64,000 bases of DNA from positions 88,754 to 152,753 of the forward strand of contig BCKE01000033.1 in NCBI GenBank assembly GCA_001600495.1, in the 5' to 3' direction. The stretch is from Pilasporangium apinafurcum (lineage: Eukaryota; Oomycota; Peronosporomycetes; Pythiales; Pythiaceae). The notes under the pieces were generated by a model. It had not been told where the DNA came from, did no database searches, and saw only the letters and a program-made list of their open reading frames with translations. The translations under genes were made by a program, and so were the position numbers. Positions 43,103-54,578 of this stretch are shown here, piece after piece. The first letter of the stretch is position 1. Every line of letters starts with the position of its first letter.

Positions 43103-43978
43103 GAATCTAGCTAGAGGAATGGCAAGGACTAGCCGCTTGATCAGACAGAAAATATACTACTAAAACACGAGATGCCGTCTCCACCGAAAATGGTAATCAC
43201 ATCGATAGAGGGCCTGCTGTTGTGCCGCTTCACCGAAAAGACGCGCATGGAGCTGATAAAAAAAACGATCTTGCACTTGTGCATAGTATAGGCATAATGC
43301 GCCGTTTGGTATCTGCAAAATTACCTCCTGTCCATTTTTTGTTGGGAGGGTAGTTGGTTGAGTCTGTGAACAGTGTTCTCGACATCTCATCATCATTTCC
43401 CGAATTTGCACAAATAACGAGCCGATTCCCTCACGTGGGTCAGGTACTTGCCCATTCCTTTTTTCTCATGCCGTTTGCGGGAAAGTGAAGTTCAAAAGCT
43501 CAAGTTGATTTTTGTGAGTTTTTTTATCCTACAGCGAGAGAGTTGTGTTCAGTAATAATCCCTCCCTCTTTTGCGGCTGTCCTTCGCGTATTCACCTGGA
43601 TGTCGGAAAATGCGATAGCGTGTTAAAATTGCTGTAGCTTCACTCTCTTTGCTCTCACTCTTTGTAAGAAAAGAAGGCAATAGATGAGATTTGAATCGTA
43701 GAGTATGGAGATGGGAGGATAACGCGACCAGACAACACCCGTCAGCACGCCATTGGAGCAGGGACAGGCGCAATTCGCTATGGTTTTACTGATGATCTTT
43801 TTTTCACCCTCTCCAGCAGTTGATGGGGGGCGCTCCAATTTTTTTTCTTTCTTCTTTCCCCTAGACTATTAAAAAACGAATCTGCGCGTCTTATTTCATC
43901 GTGGCACAACTTTGCTTCGCAATTGAGAGACACAGTGTGTGATTTGCTGACAAACTGACACACGGTAGATAGTGAAAG
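43103..43978. other. Divergent intergenic region
   Basis: About 880 bases lie between the hydrolase and START/FYVE-like 2, which diverge. No gene is recognised; short minus-strand ORFs have no family signal. Confidence 0.4.
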
Positions 43979-45214
43979 ATGCCCAAGAAGGAACGGTTCA
44001 CGGAGAATCCATTCCCAGAGCTGTTGCTCACGGACATGGAAGTCGCACACTTGCAGGATCTCGCGCTGCACATCGCCGACGAGCACATGCAAAAGTACGA
44101 GGCCTTCGTGACGCACAACCGTCAAGTGGACTCGCGTCGGTGGAAATTTGTAAAGGGCAAAGGCAATTTACGCACGTTTGCCGAGCGACCAAGTGGAAAA
44201 AGCAGTGGTAATACAAAGGGTCCCATCATTGAGGATAGAGAGAGCGCGATTATGAAAAACTCAGTGCACGCGATCGATCCGAAGTTAACCGTCATCTTGC
44301 AGGTCGGCACGATCGCTGGGGATCTGGATGACTGCATGTTTGGCATCATCAATCCGACGCTCGAAATTATGCGACTAAAGGCCTCGTACGTCGGTGATCT
44401 AAGCGGCGCGGCGATTTTAAAGACCATTATCGCACCAACACTCGACGATCCGTTCCATTCGCTTGTAATCAAGTGGATGGAGATTGATCTGCCGCTGCAA
44501 TCGACGAAACTCGTAAAAAAACGCGATTTCGTGTATATGGAGGCCACGGGCTTTCGCATCTCAGCAGTCACGGGTCAACGTATAGGATACCATCTACTGC
44601 ATTCACTGACGTTCCCCGAGACTCATCCGATTCCGCCACGCATTCGTGCCAACTACGCCTGTTGCGGTTTGTTCGGTCAAATGGATGAGAATGTTGTGGA
44701 GATTTTTGGGACGGGAATCGTCAATCCCGGTGGCGAGATGTTCAAGTTTTTGTCTGTGCCTGTAGCTGCGAACGCACTATTGTCTGGATCCAAGTACATT
44801 TACTGTGGAGAAATGAAAAAACTAGCGTGGTATCTTCAAAAACGCCTAACGCTTAGCCAAGAGGTCGTCGATGGACACAAGTGTACCACCTGCAAGAAGA
44901 AAACGTCGCGAGGGCTGCTTGGCGCTAGTGTCTGCAAATTGTGCTACCATAGCGTCTGCTATTCATGTAAAATTCGCAAGAAGTTGAGTTTCTTGACTCC
45001 GGATAACCGGCTATTTCGAAGAAAAATCACGTTCTGCCAAGAGTGTGTTACTACAGCCATGAAGGCGAGTGCAGTGGATGCTGCACGCGATGAGATCATG
45101 GGATATGCCACCGCCAGTGTGTTCGACAACTCCCTGTTAGGTTCGGACTCGGAGAGTACGATGAGCTACTCGACCATCTCCGAGTCTGGATCCGAGCAGT
45201 CCTGGTATCGATAG
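43979..45214 (+). CDS. START plus FYVE-like zinc-finger protein 2
   Basis: Single exon, 411 residues. The N-terminal motif is FTENPFPELLL. The START-like domain (about 20-280) carries GTIAGDLDDCMFGIINPT, RDFVYMEATG, HSLTFPET and CGEMKKLAWYLQKR. The finger is CTTC, CKLC, CYSC, then CQEC near 360, with FYVE spacing but no HHC motif. It ends with an acidic Ser-rich tail closing in EQSWYR. It is a close paralogue of gene 3 at 47007, also on the plus strand, and more distant from genes 4-7. Lipid binding is inferred from the fold; the ligand is unknown. Confidence 0.82.
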   Translation: MPKKERFTENPFPELLLTDMEVAHLQDLALHIADEHMQKYEAFVTHNRQVDSRRWKFVKGKGNLRTFAERPSGKSSGNTKGPIIEDRESAIMKNSVHAIDPKLTVILQVGTIAGDLDDCMFGIINPTLEIMRLKASYVGDLSGAAILKTIIAPTLDDPFHSLVIKWMEIDLPLQSTKLVKKRDFVYMEATGFRISAVTGQRIGYHLLHSLTFPETHPIPPRIRANYACCGLFGQMDENVVEIFGTGIVNPGGEMFKFLSVPVAANALLSGSKYIYCGEMKKLAWYLQKRLTLSQEVVDGHKCTTCKKKTSRGLLGASVCKLCYHSVCYSCKIRKKLSFLTPDNRLFRRKITFCQECVTTAMKASAVDAARDEIMGYATASVFDNSLLGSDSESTMSYSTISESGSEQSWYR

Positions 45215-46029
45215 AGAGGTAGAAAATAAGGCACAGAGAGGAAGGACAGGGGCATAGTCGACGGAAGGGCTCCGACTTTATTAATATATAACTATTAACT
45301 ACTTTCTTCTAATCATTAGTGAAATCGTAGCATTAAAGGATCCAGATAAGGTACCGATGCTTTTTGGATACTCGTTGCTTCAGATGGAAGCATGGAATGG
45401 GTGGTTGAGAAGTGCCAAATATTTTGTTATCTGGTCTGAAGATGGAACGAGCGTAAAGTGTGACTCTTCTGCGCTAGAAAGTGTCTTTGCTTCCAATTTT
45501 TCCATCTGATTCAGTAGGTAGCAAGTACATAGTGCAGGATGGAGGAGGGAATCCATGACGAATACAGTCCAGCCACCAACCACAAAGCCAGCGACAACTC
45601 ATAGATAACGCATTTCCCAGCTCCACAATACACAGTAAGCGCCTCTGAACGCTGTAGAGAACATGAGAGCATCGCGAAAAACACGTGTACCCGCCGGCTG
45701 TTACAGTTGCTTTGGCTTTACCCAGCACGTGACTTGGGGAGAGGTGCAGGTATAAGCGAGAGATAGCTTACCTGATCCTTTCCTACATCTTGCTAGTTCA
45801 TGCGGACCATTCCACAAAACTTCCCTCTCTTCGATATTCTGAAGAGCTCCTCATGGTGTGCGTTGTGCGTTGGTGGGAAACGACTGTCAATTGGTCTTTA
45901 GAGATTTTTGGCAAAAATTTTGAAGAAAGATTTTGACAAAAATGGGTATTTTTGATTATATAATAGATCACTATGAATATATCCATGTACCAACTTTTGT
46001 CATAAAATATGGGATATATCGGTTAGTAA
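45215..46029. other. Intergenic, nothing recognised
   Basis: About 800 bases, AT-rich toward the right, directly before an inverted-repeat element. No gene is seen. Confidence 0.4.
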
Positions 46030-46550
46030 TAATCTCGATCCTTGAAGAGATCATATGAGATACGAAAGTACCCCAGAGAGGAGCTCCTGTATTTTGTTTG
46101 GGTCTGACTTGACCACTAAAAGCTAGCTAAGACTAGACAACCACGGAGTAGGCATCTCTGACACCTGGACTCGATGAGTAAGTGCTCATTCTTGAGAAAG
46201 ATGTTTCTAGCAGCGTTGACATCTATGTCAAGGACGAACTTGCAGTGAGGACATTCAAAGACTTTCTGGTACCAATCATCTTGTTGGGAAGTTGCTTTTG
46301 CTCCCTCATTGGATACAATTTCACTTTCAAGATGCTGCTCGATTACAAGATGAAGCAATCGGGAGGGCGTATGATTGAGTGTGAGGAATAATATAGAACA
46401 AAGACTTGTTCTCAGAGTCCAGGTGTCGGAGATACCTACTCCGCAGTTGTCTAGTTTTAGCTAGCTTTTGCTGGTCAAGGCGGACCCAAACAAAAAACAC
46501 GATGTCCTCCCTGTGGTACTTTCGTATCTTATATGATCTCTTCGAGATTA
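46030..46550. mobile_element. Inverted-repeat element with TnpB/Fanzor fragment
   Basis: Two arms of about 140 bases (46030-46171 and 46414-46550) are reverse complements of each other with roughly 85% or better identity. They share AAGAGATCATAT, GATACGAAAGTACC, TTTTGTTTGGGTC, AGCTAGCTAA and CTGGACTC. The left arm has a 7-base insertion near its end. The 240-base centre has a leftward frame encoding a piece of a TnpB/Fanzor nuclease: the second zinc-finger half (FECPHCKF), then VLDIDVNAARNIFLKN, which is the RuvC-III motif with its Asp. The first cysteine pair and all upstream domains are missing. It looks like a non-autonomous DNA transposon that kept the 3' end of a TnpB gene. Target duplication not found. 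Confidence 0.65.
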
Positions 46551-47006
46551 CGCCGACAGAAATAGTAGAACATGCCAACATGCAGGTTTAGAAAGCATTG
46601 TAGACTTATATTCCTTGGCTTCTTTCGATCTCTACCATGGAGATGGAAATGTGCTGAAGACCAGTATTTACTCAGCAGTAGTTAATACGAGACTTGCTAA
46701 CAAGGATAAGCCGATTGATTGATACGCATTTCTACCCTATGGGTGGTAAGATGAGTGCAACGCCATGGATCTCGTGAGATTGTGAGACCATTGAACAAGT
46801 GTGGGATCATTCTTTCCCGATACTGAATACTGGCTGAGTGCAACAGGTTTCCTCCCGAAATGACTCTGTCTGGATTAGCCACTTGGTTCGAACTACTCTC
46901 CAACTTGCTGCTGACGCCACCCGGCAAATCTCTTTGAAATATCTGCAACACGATTTGCTCCTAAAAAAGTGGCAACTGAATAGAGCAGAACCAGAAAAAG
47001 GTTGTT
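46551..47006. other. Promoter-side intergenic DNA of gene 3
   Basis: No gene is recognised in these 450 bases. They lead directly to the start of START/FYVE-like 3. Confidence 0.4.
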
Positions 47007-48221
47007 ATGCCCAAGAAAGAGCGCTTCACGGCGAATCCGTTTCCGCCGCTAGAACTCTCGGAGCAGGAGGTGGCACATTTGCAGGACCTCGCCTTGCACA
47101 TCGCCGATGATTGTCTGCAGCAAAACGAACTCTATTTGGTGCACCAACGGAAGATTGACACGCACCGGTGGAAGTTCGTCAAATCCAGGGGAAATTTACG
47201 CACGTATGCACCGCGGAGCGGTACGAACAAGGTCGTGAATTCCGTCTTGACTAATTCGGTGCACGCGATCGACCCCGACTTGGCCGTCATCCTTGTCGTC
47301 GGTAGCATTGAAGGCAACGTTGATGATTGCATGTTTGGTATTGTGAATCCAACGCTCGAGGTCATGCGACTCAAGGCTTCCTATGTGGGTGACTTGAGTG
47401 GTGCAGCTGTATTGAAGACTATCATCTCTCCCACGAACGAGGACCCGTTCCATTCGCTCGTGATCAAGTGGATGGAGATCGATTTGCCATTACAATCCAC
47501 TAAGCTGGTCAAGCGACGTGACTTTGTGTATATGGAGGCCACGGGTATCCTAACGTCACCAAGCGGAGACCGCGTTGGGTATCACATCGTGCACTCAGTG
47601 ACGTTTCCACAGACTAAACCAATCCCACCACGCATTCGGGCCAACTACGCGTGCGTGGGGATGTTCCGTCAGTCACGTGACGGAAATTCTGTCGATGTCT
47701 TCGGAACGGGGGTCGTGAACCCAGGAGGAGAGATGATGAAGCTGCTGACGATTCCTGTTGCTGTTAACGCATTGCTTAGTGGGGGAAACTATGTCTACTG
47801 TGGTGAAATGAAAAAATTAGCGTGGTTTCTGCAGAAACGACTGACGATTTCTCATGATCGAGATGATGGCGACAGATGTGGCACTTGCAAGAAACGACTG
47901 GCGCGTGGAGTATTTAGCGATATCGGCGCCACGGTTTGCAAGATCTGTTTCCAGAATGTCTGTTCGTCATGCAAAGTTCGAAAGCAGCTAAGTTTTCTGA
48001 CGATGGACAACCATTTATTTCAGCGCAAAGTCTCGTTCTGTGCTCCATGTATTAAAACGGCCATGGCCTCTAGCGCAGTAGATGCCGCAAGGGATGAGCT
48101 CAACTGGTACGGTGCTAGTAGTTTATTTGATACGACATTCCTACGCGACGAGCTTGATACATTGCTTAGTGAATCGAGCATTTCCGACTCGAGTTCGGAA
48201 CGATCTTGGTTTCGTAGGTAG
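47007..48221 (+). CDS. START plus FYVE-like zinc-finger protein 3
   Basis: Single exon, 404 residues, close paralogue of gene 2 in direct tandem. It shows FTANPFPPLEL, then GSIEGNVDDCMFGIVNPT, RDFVYMEATG, HSVTFPQT and CGEMKKLAWFLQKR. The zinc finger reads CGTC, CKIC, CSSC and CAPC with FYVE spacing, again without RRHHC. The tail ends in Ser-rich DSSSERSWFRR, which matches the gene 2 tail. The substitution pattern and tail indicate a recent duplication. A TnpB-bearing element lies between the two copies. Confidence 0.82.
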   Translation: MPKKERFTANPFPPLELSEQEVAHLQDLALHIADDCLQQNELYLVHQRKIDTHRWKFVKSRGNLRTYAPRSGTNKVVNSVLTNSVHAIDPDLAVILVVGSIEGNVDDCMFGIVNPTLEVMRLKASYVGDLSGAAVLKTIISPTNEDPFHSLVIKWMEIDLPLQSTKLVKRRDFVYMEATGILTSPSGDRVGYHIVHSVTFPQTKPIPPRIRANYACVGMFRQSRDGNSVDVFGTGVVNPGGEMMKLLTIPVAVNALLSGGNYVYCGEMKKLAWFLQKRLTISHDRDDGDRCGTCKKRLARGVFSDIGATVCKICFQNVCSSCKVRKQLSFLTMDNHLFQRKVSFCAPCIKTAMASSAVDAARDELNWYGASSLFDTTFLRDELDTLLSESSISDSSSERSWFRR

Positions 48222-48949
48222 GTTAACTAAGAAGGGACCTTACAAAATAGTAATAAATGTGTAAAATTGCTACAGGATTTCGACTCATTTACTGCATAGT
48301 CTGACTGGTTAAAAGTGCCTCAATGGGATCACACCTAGAAAGGCTATGTGGAACATTGCAATCAATGGCAGCAATCAGAAATTTTGCCCGTTATATCAAC
48401 ACAGCAGAAGATAGAAATTACAATCACAGCATCAATCCACAGACTCATTAATCATGTCATCAGCACAAAAGACATCGGAAATCATGGCATTCGTTCTGGT
48501 TTATGGAAGTCGGAAAGGTCTAAATCTCACACACCAGACGGTACAATCAGCTTTTGGCTATATTTTCAAGAAAGGCCCACGGAAGATATGATAGGTATAG
48601 CTACATGTACCTAGAGTAGGAGGGAAAATATCAAGAGTTGCACGCATATCCTGACCTTGCAAGTTGCGACAGTGTCATCTCTTTGTGTGTCTGACCATTT
48701 ACAACAAAGTGCGAGAAGATAATGTGTACCTCTTGAGGATATTCCTATTGACTTAAATAACTTAACCTAGTACTATCTGTGGTGGGTTAGCATCATGTAA
48801 AAATAAATGTTTAATACAGTAAGTGTGTTTATCCAAAATAGTGTTAGTTTAACAAAGGAAAGAAAAAAAATAGTGACGATACGAAAAATAACATCGATTC
48901 GTGTGCATGTACTCAGTTTAGATATTGATTGAGCAAGAGGTCATAAACG
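48222..48949. other. Convergent intergenic region
   Basis: AT-rich, holding the 3' UTRs of genes 3 and 4. No ORF of interest. Confidence 0.4.
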
Positions 48950-50041
48950 CTATAGACCTTGGATCCCTGTCATCCCAATCTGTTCCTTTGCGATCTCTTG
49001 AGCGTTCGATGTCGTGGCTTCATGCAAACAGGAGCTGCAGAAGACGATCTCATGATTCCAGAGCTGTCTATCTGGGGCGACAGACGAAATTTTACGTTTG
49101 ACCTTGCAGGACGAGCAGATACTACCAGAGCATACACGACAGGAGCTATTTCGGATCCCACCGAGCACACTTGTGGAGACGCGTTTTTCACAGGAACAAC
49201 ACATTTCCGACGTCACAACTGGGCTTTTCTGGGTGCTGGGACGCCGTTGAACAAACCATGCAAGCTTCTTCTGCTGCCCAAACGCCGCATACTTGGTAGC
49301 AGCCAGCAAATTGACTGTGGCGGCTTTGATGCGGATGGATCGCATCATGTCATCTTCCGGACTCAATATACACTTGATAAATACGTCAACAAGGTTGTTG
49401 GATTTCTGTCGGAAGAGCATACAGACCGACATGTTGCCGCGCAAGTTCCCATCGAGATGTGGTGTTTGTGGGAAATGTGTCGAGTGCATCAAATGGTAAC
49501 CGTACCGGTCACCGTTCACCATGTATTCTGTACCTGTGGCTTCCATGTACACGTAATCGCGATTCTTGACCACTGAACGTACCATAAGCGACGTATGGCT
49601 GTGTTCGATCCACTTGACAGTCAATGCGCGGAATGGATATGCCATAGACGGTTCAATCACAGTCGCCAGCACTGCACAATCCACCATTTGGTCCTCGAGG
49701 AACGCCGATTGCAATCGCATCAGATCCATCGTAGGATTTAACGTGCCATGCATGACATCGTCCAGATCGCCAGGGATGGCCCCCACGGCGAGTAGCGCTG
49801 GGAAGAACATGTCACTTGGAGCTGTTGCATCCTTCCGCTCGACAAAGACGCGGAGATCGTCTTTTTTCGTGCTGAATTTCCATATACCTTGGTCCACGGT
49901 CTCGTGATCGGTGGTTAAGTACTGTTGGTAGAGCGCTACGTGCTGCTTGACAAACATTTGCGCAAGTTCGTCCAACCGCCCACTGTCCAAAGAAGAAAAC
50001 ACCAGCGGCGGGAATGGACTCGTAAACTTACTGTGCTTCAT
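48950..50041 (-). CDS. START plus FYVE-like zinc-finger protein 4
   Basis: Single exon, 363 residues from the ATG at 50041; an in-frame ATG at 50086 would add 15. I prefer 50041 because MKHSKFTSPFPPL then aligns with the starts of gene 5 (MKREKFTSPFPPL) and genes 6 and 7. The START-like domain has GAIPGDLDDVMHGTLNPT, RDYVYMEATG and HSTHFPQT. The zinc finger reads CCSC, CRVC, CSSC and CSSC, with FYVE spacing and no HHC motif. It lacks the acidic Ser-rich tail of genes 1-3. It is paired head-to-tail with gene 5. Confidence 0.82.
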   Translation of the reverse strand: MKHSKFTSPFPPLVFSSLDSGRLDELAQMFVKQHVALYQQYLTTDHETVDQGIWKFSTKKDDLRVFVERKDATAPSDMFFPALLAVGAIPGDLDDVMHGTLNPTMDLMRLQSAFLEDQMVDCAVLATVIEPSMAYPFRALTVKWIEHSHTSLMVRSVVKNRDYVYMEATGTEYMVNGDRYGYHLMHSTHFPQTPHLDGNLRGNMSVCMLFRQKSNNLVDVFIKCILSPEDDMMRSIRIKAATVNLLAATKYAAFGQQKKLAWFVQRRPSTQKSPVVTSEMCCSCEKRVSTSVLGGIRNSSCRVCSGSICSSCKVKRKISSVAPDRQLWNHEIVFCSSCLHEATTSNAQEIAKEQIGMTGIQGL

Positions 50042-51379
50042 GATATGCAATTCTTTTGTGAAATATTGCCGGTGTTGTCGTTCCACGGATTTTCCTTTTA
50101 TGCTCCAAAACTGAAGCTGATTGTGACGACAAAGCAGAAGATAAAGAAAAATGACTCTCAGAAAATGCTTGAACCCATCTCAATAATTCTGATCAGCGCA
50201 TCTACACGTTTTGTAATGTTGTATGCTCAGAATTGAGGAAAGAGACCTCGAAGAACGGGCATTTGTTGTTTTTTTTTCTCAATGGCAAGGCGACTGTGAT
50301 GCACAACAGCACTATATAGAGATAGAACTGCTGCTACTACTGAATATCTGTCGTCTTTGGCTTCAGCTGTGTGCACAAAGTGACACCATCTCGTTTGTAA
50401 CCTGGTAGTGTGATGTGGGTGATACTAGCAACATATCACAGGTGTATCCACTTACGTGCCCCAGACTTTCTTCTTGGGCGTCAGCACTGATGTAAGCCAA
50501 AACCAATATCGACAATAGCTGGATGCATCTACTTGGATTGCTGAGATTAATGAAATGTATGCTGCTTGTCAGACAGACTCAAGGAAAGGAGGACATAAAG
50601 TGTTCGCGGAAGTATGAAGCCAAAGATCCCAATCACAAGGGTTCATAACCAATGTATCTTATTCGCATGTATGAAGTCAATACAATCGCTGCGTGTTTTT
50701 CTGCCTTGCGAAGTCGTCGTTTGCATGCACATTCCAGACTTGGGGACCTCTACTCCTCTCCTCTTCTCTCTTCTTTTTCTTCCACGACAATCCATTCATG
50801 GTTTATTTTGAAGGAATAAAAAGGCCACGATGAGTCAGACTTTTGCTGACGCCATGAGCGTCAGACACAGAGGTACTACCTCTTCATTTTTCTTCCACTT
50901 GAGCTTCTTTTTCCTTCTTCGCCTACCGTTCACAATCAGGGAGCCTATATTTTTTTAAAAGATGATTCTGACTTGATCTCGTGACGAATCACGCGCAACA
51001 GCACGAATTAACCAGTGATTTTTTTGCAATTGATGAACCACTTTGAATGCGTATTCTTCTTCTATCAATCAGGTAGAGCGGAAGTGTAACAGAGGGAAGA
51101 AGATGTGCTTTCCGGATCATTTTTTGTCTGGTGGTACACTGACAAACTAACCCACTAGGTCAAGTTGCTACTGAAGGGGCATTCTCGAAAATGATTAACT
51201 GCAACGCTATTGCACCTGTTGAACGCAAATCCATTCCATGTACATGCAGCAATGGCATCCGCTTGACTCAACGTGTGTAAGGTGAGCATTTTTTGCTGTT
51301 ATTGAAATTACACGAGTTATATTGAACAGTTCATAAACAAAACTATAGATGCAAACGTAGCAATCTAGCCTGCTATTTT
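50042..51379. other. Intergenic between genes 4 and 5
   Basis: About 1.3 kb with a pyrimidine-rich run at about 50745-50780. No gene is recognised. Confidence 0.4.
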
Positions 51380-52486
51380 CTAAATACTCAAGGAATACGG
51401 CGAACCGATCCAGCCAGTCTGCTCTTTGACGATGTCTTCGGCGTTAGCATTCGTTGCCTCGCTGAGACACACATTACAAAACACAATGCTATGCTGCCAT
51501 AGTTGCCCATCCGGCGCGACCGATGACAATTTCTTTTTGACTTTACATGACGAACAGATGCTGCCTCCACACACTCGACATGTATTGTTCCGAAGACCTC
51601 CGAGTACACTTGAGGACACTCGTCGCTGGCAGGAACAACACATTCCTTCGGGCGTCATGCTCACTCGTGCTTTTGCTGGATTTTTCCGTTGAGCAAACCA
51701 TAACATCTTGCGTTTCTGACCAAACGCCGCGAGTTTGGTAGTCGCCAACAGGTCACTCGTCGTAGCTTTCAGTCGCACGGGGAGCATGATGTCATCTTCT
51801 GGGGATAACACAACTTTAATAAACACATCGACAATGTTGTTGCTTCTTTGTCGATAGAGCGCACAGTGCGAAAGGTTGCCTCGCCAATTGGCGTCCAATT
51901 CGGGGGTATGAGGAAACTGCACGGAATGCATCAACTGGTAGCCAAAGCGTTGGCCATTCGAGAACTGACTCATACCGGTAGATTCCATGTACACAAAATC
52001 ACGGTTCTTGACTACAGAGCGGACCATGAGCGACTGATGACTGATCTCCATCCACTTGATCGTGAGTGCGCGGAACGGATCTGCTGCTGATGGTTCCAAG
52101 AGTGTCGCCAACACTGCGCAGTCAACCATTTGATCCTTGAGATATGCGGAATGGATGCGCATGGCTTCCACTGTGGGATTCATCACACCGCTCATGACAT
52201 CGTCGAGTGCGCCAGGGATTGTCCCTACCGCCAGCAATGATGGGAAAAATTTGTCCATTGGACCCAGACGTGGATCACGCTTTTCAACAAAAATGTGCAA
52301 CTCGTCCTTCTTGGTCTGGAAGTTCCAGGATTGTGTGTCGACCATTTCGTGGTCCACCGTCACATAGTGCTCGTAGAGCTGCCGATGTTGGTCCGTGAAC
52401 AACTGCGAGAGCTCATTAAGGCGATCAATATCGGGCCCATGGATCACGAGTGGCGGAAACGGACTGGTAAACTTTTCCCGCTTCAT
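51380..52486 (-). CDS. START plus FYVE-like zinc-finger protein 5
   Basis: Single exon, 368 residues. It shows FTSPFPPLVI, then GTIPGALDDVMSGVMNPT, RDFVYMESTG and HSVQFPHT. The finger reads CCSC, CRVC, CSSC and CNVC. It is the closest relative of gene 4 (shared KFTSPFPPL and SSCKVK-K-SSVAPD), in direct tandem on the minus strand. A GCTCATT core lies about 20 bases before the ATG, probably too close to be the initiator. Lipid binding is inferred. Confidence 0.82.
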   Translation of the reverse strand: MKREKFTSPFPPLVIHGPDIDRLNELSQLFTDQHRQLYEHYVTVDHEMVDTQSWNFQTKKDELHIFVEKRDPRLGPMDKFFPSLLAVGTIPGALDDVMSGVMNPTVEAMRIHSAYLKDQMVDCAVLATLLEPSAADPFRALTIKWMEISHQSLMVRSVVKNRDFVYMESTGMSQFSNGQRFGYQLMHSVQFPHTPELDANWRGNLSHCALYRQRSNNIVDVFIKVVLSPEDDIMLPVRLKATTSDLLATTKLAAFGQKRKMLWFAQRKNPAKARVSMTPEGMCCSCQRRVSSSVLGGLRNNTCRVCGGSICSSCKVKKKLSSVAPDGQLWQHSIVFCNVCLSEATNANAEDIVKEQTGWIGSPYSLSI

Positions 52487-54578
52487 CTTGAGCTGGTCTC
52501 TTTTCTAATGAGCTACAAAGCTCTTTTTTTTCTTCTTCTGTTGAAGGGTCTGTTTCATAACGTGATAAATAAATACTGTGTGTTGGATCGACCAGCCATA
52601 TCGAGCATGTGTGTTCCTGGGGTACGTGATGCCCATCCTCCTTGAGTGGCTGCTACTGACTTCGCAACAGAGGTAGCGGAGGAGCTGATGGGAGGATTAT
52701 AAGCCCACAGCCTCCTCCCCCTCCCAGGTGTGGTGATGCTGGGCATTTTTAAATACATCTTGGAAAAACCCACACAACAATGTGAGGCTGTTGGGTGCTG
52801 CGATGGACGAGATGTATCCTCTCCCAGTACACGTTTGAATACAGAAAAACCAAATGAATGAGAAGAACTCAACAAAGGATAACAGGAACCAGACGATCAC
52901 TGCTTAAATGGCGTCAGTCCCACTTGTGCTCATTCACCAATCCCAAAGCAATGACGAGCAGAGCGTCGGTGGAATGTGATTGGCCCGATGTGGGGACGCA
53001 TGTTAATGCTGTAGCCATATCGGTGGAGATGATCACTGACGGGAAGATAGCTTGACGTTGGAAACACAGCATTTGTGTTTTCGTGTTGGTTTTCACTTAG
53101 TACCAACATACACAGTGCGTCTTCAACCATGAAAAGCTACTGATTTTTGCTGAGAAGTATCGCTTGTCAAATCAGGATGTTTCACATATGATTTCTTCAG
53201 TGATCGATTTGGGATCTCAATGGGTTAGTAGCAGTTTCTGTATTACTGCACGAAGTGTTTACTCGAAATGACTCTTGGGGCGCTGCTGTAGGGCAGATGA
53301 GACTTTGCGAAGTAACTGATAACTATGCCAGGTTGGTGTGCCTGATTATTTTGACTTCGTGATCAGTACAAGAACGATGTGTGTTGGTAACCCGTGTGGT
53401 TTGCCCTCGAGTATTTCGGCGTGTCGTTTTCCAATTGCAGGGGAGAGAGACCAATCCTCAGCTTTCAAGCACACAAAGTTCAACTTTCTTGGCGGGAGTT
53501 TACGCACAACATCCAAAGACGAAATTCGGTCGCAAGATTCTAATGGTACGGAGAAAGCCAATATTCCATGTTGCCACCGTGATCACTGATAGAGCCACTG
53601 AACGTATCGCGCATATTGCTGTACGGATCATCGAGGCAAGAGAATGATAAAGCAGTCTGGTGTCCAGTAGTAATCTTTCCGAGGATCTTCTTTCCTGCAA
53701 AAGTCTGGGAGCACAGCAGCTCTGCACCTGGACGTGGCATACATATGATGAATTGATGGCAGCTGTATCGAGTTCGAAGTGATACTTTTTCACCCATTCA
53801 TTCCTATGCAGTGGATGCAGAGGTTGTACAATCGATTCCCCTTATATCTTCATCTAGTCTGTCTGTTTCGGATAAAGAATGACCAATGGGTCCACCTGAA
53901 GAAAAGCATGGATCGTCAAATCTCCGTGAATCTTGAAGACAGTCTCGTATTCGGATTTGATACACTCATTCGTGCATTGACGATGATACTACGAAGCCTC
54001 TTTAACAAAATTGCACAAGGGATGCGGTCCCACTCCCCCCCTCCCCTTTCCTTCCTTCCTTACCACTGCAATGAATGTTGCAGCGTCTTCGAATGTTTTG
54101 TCCATTTTGGGGTAGAAATGGACAAACGTGTTGTGGTGTGTAAGCTCATGTTTACTTCATAACCTGGGACTGTATCTTCAATACGGCCAAGGCTCCAGTT
54201 ATTGAACGGCGCGAGTAGAGACACGACATCACACAGAATAAGCCCCCATTTCTATACATTTGACTTCTGTTCTACCTTTGTTCTACCTGTCTTTTGCACC
54301 ACAAACTCTCATTTTCTACTCTGATTCGATAGTTTGGATAGTTTTTCTGGTGCCCTTTGAGCACGTGATTGTGCAGAGGAGATGGGGGTTGTGTATGAAC
54401 ACGGTAGATACCAAATTGGATCACCCAGTCGTGCTGCCCATCGGTGAAGCACGTTGTCCATCACTATTTCGTCATCGCTGGCTCCGTTCTATGCGATTTG
54501 CACTCGAAGATTTGCTGTTGTGCTGCTGCAACATTCGTCAGTTTCAGGCACCAACGCCATAGCTCAAAACGTCTCTTT
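52487..54578. other. 2.1 kb intergenic region
   Basis: No recognisable gene. A C/T-rich run occurs at about 54030-54060. Several 80-100 codon open frames overlap on both strands and none shows a family motif. The right end contains the promoter of the ammonium transporter. Confidence 0.4.

Noticed and set aside
48959-49576. Antisense frame (205 codons) opposite START/FYVE-like 4
   Set aside because: Same length and place as a real conserved gene; no domain, no start context.
54444-54578. Upstream extension of the ammonium transporter frame
   Set aside because: Its 45 residues do not resemble the family N-terminus, and the ATG at 54579 precedes a typical signal-like stretch.
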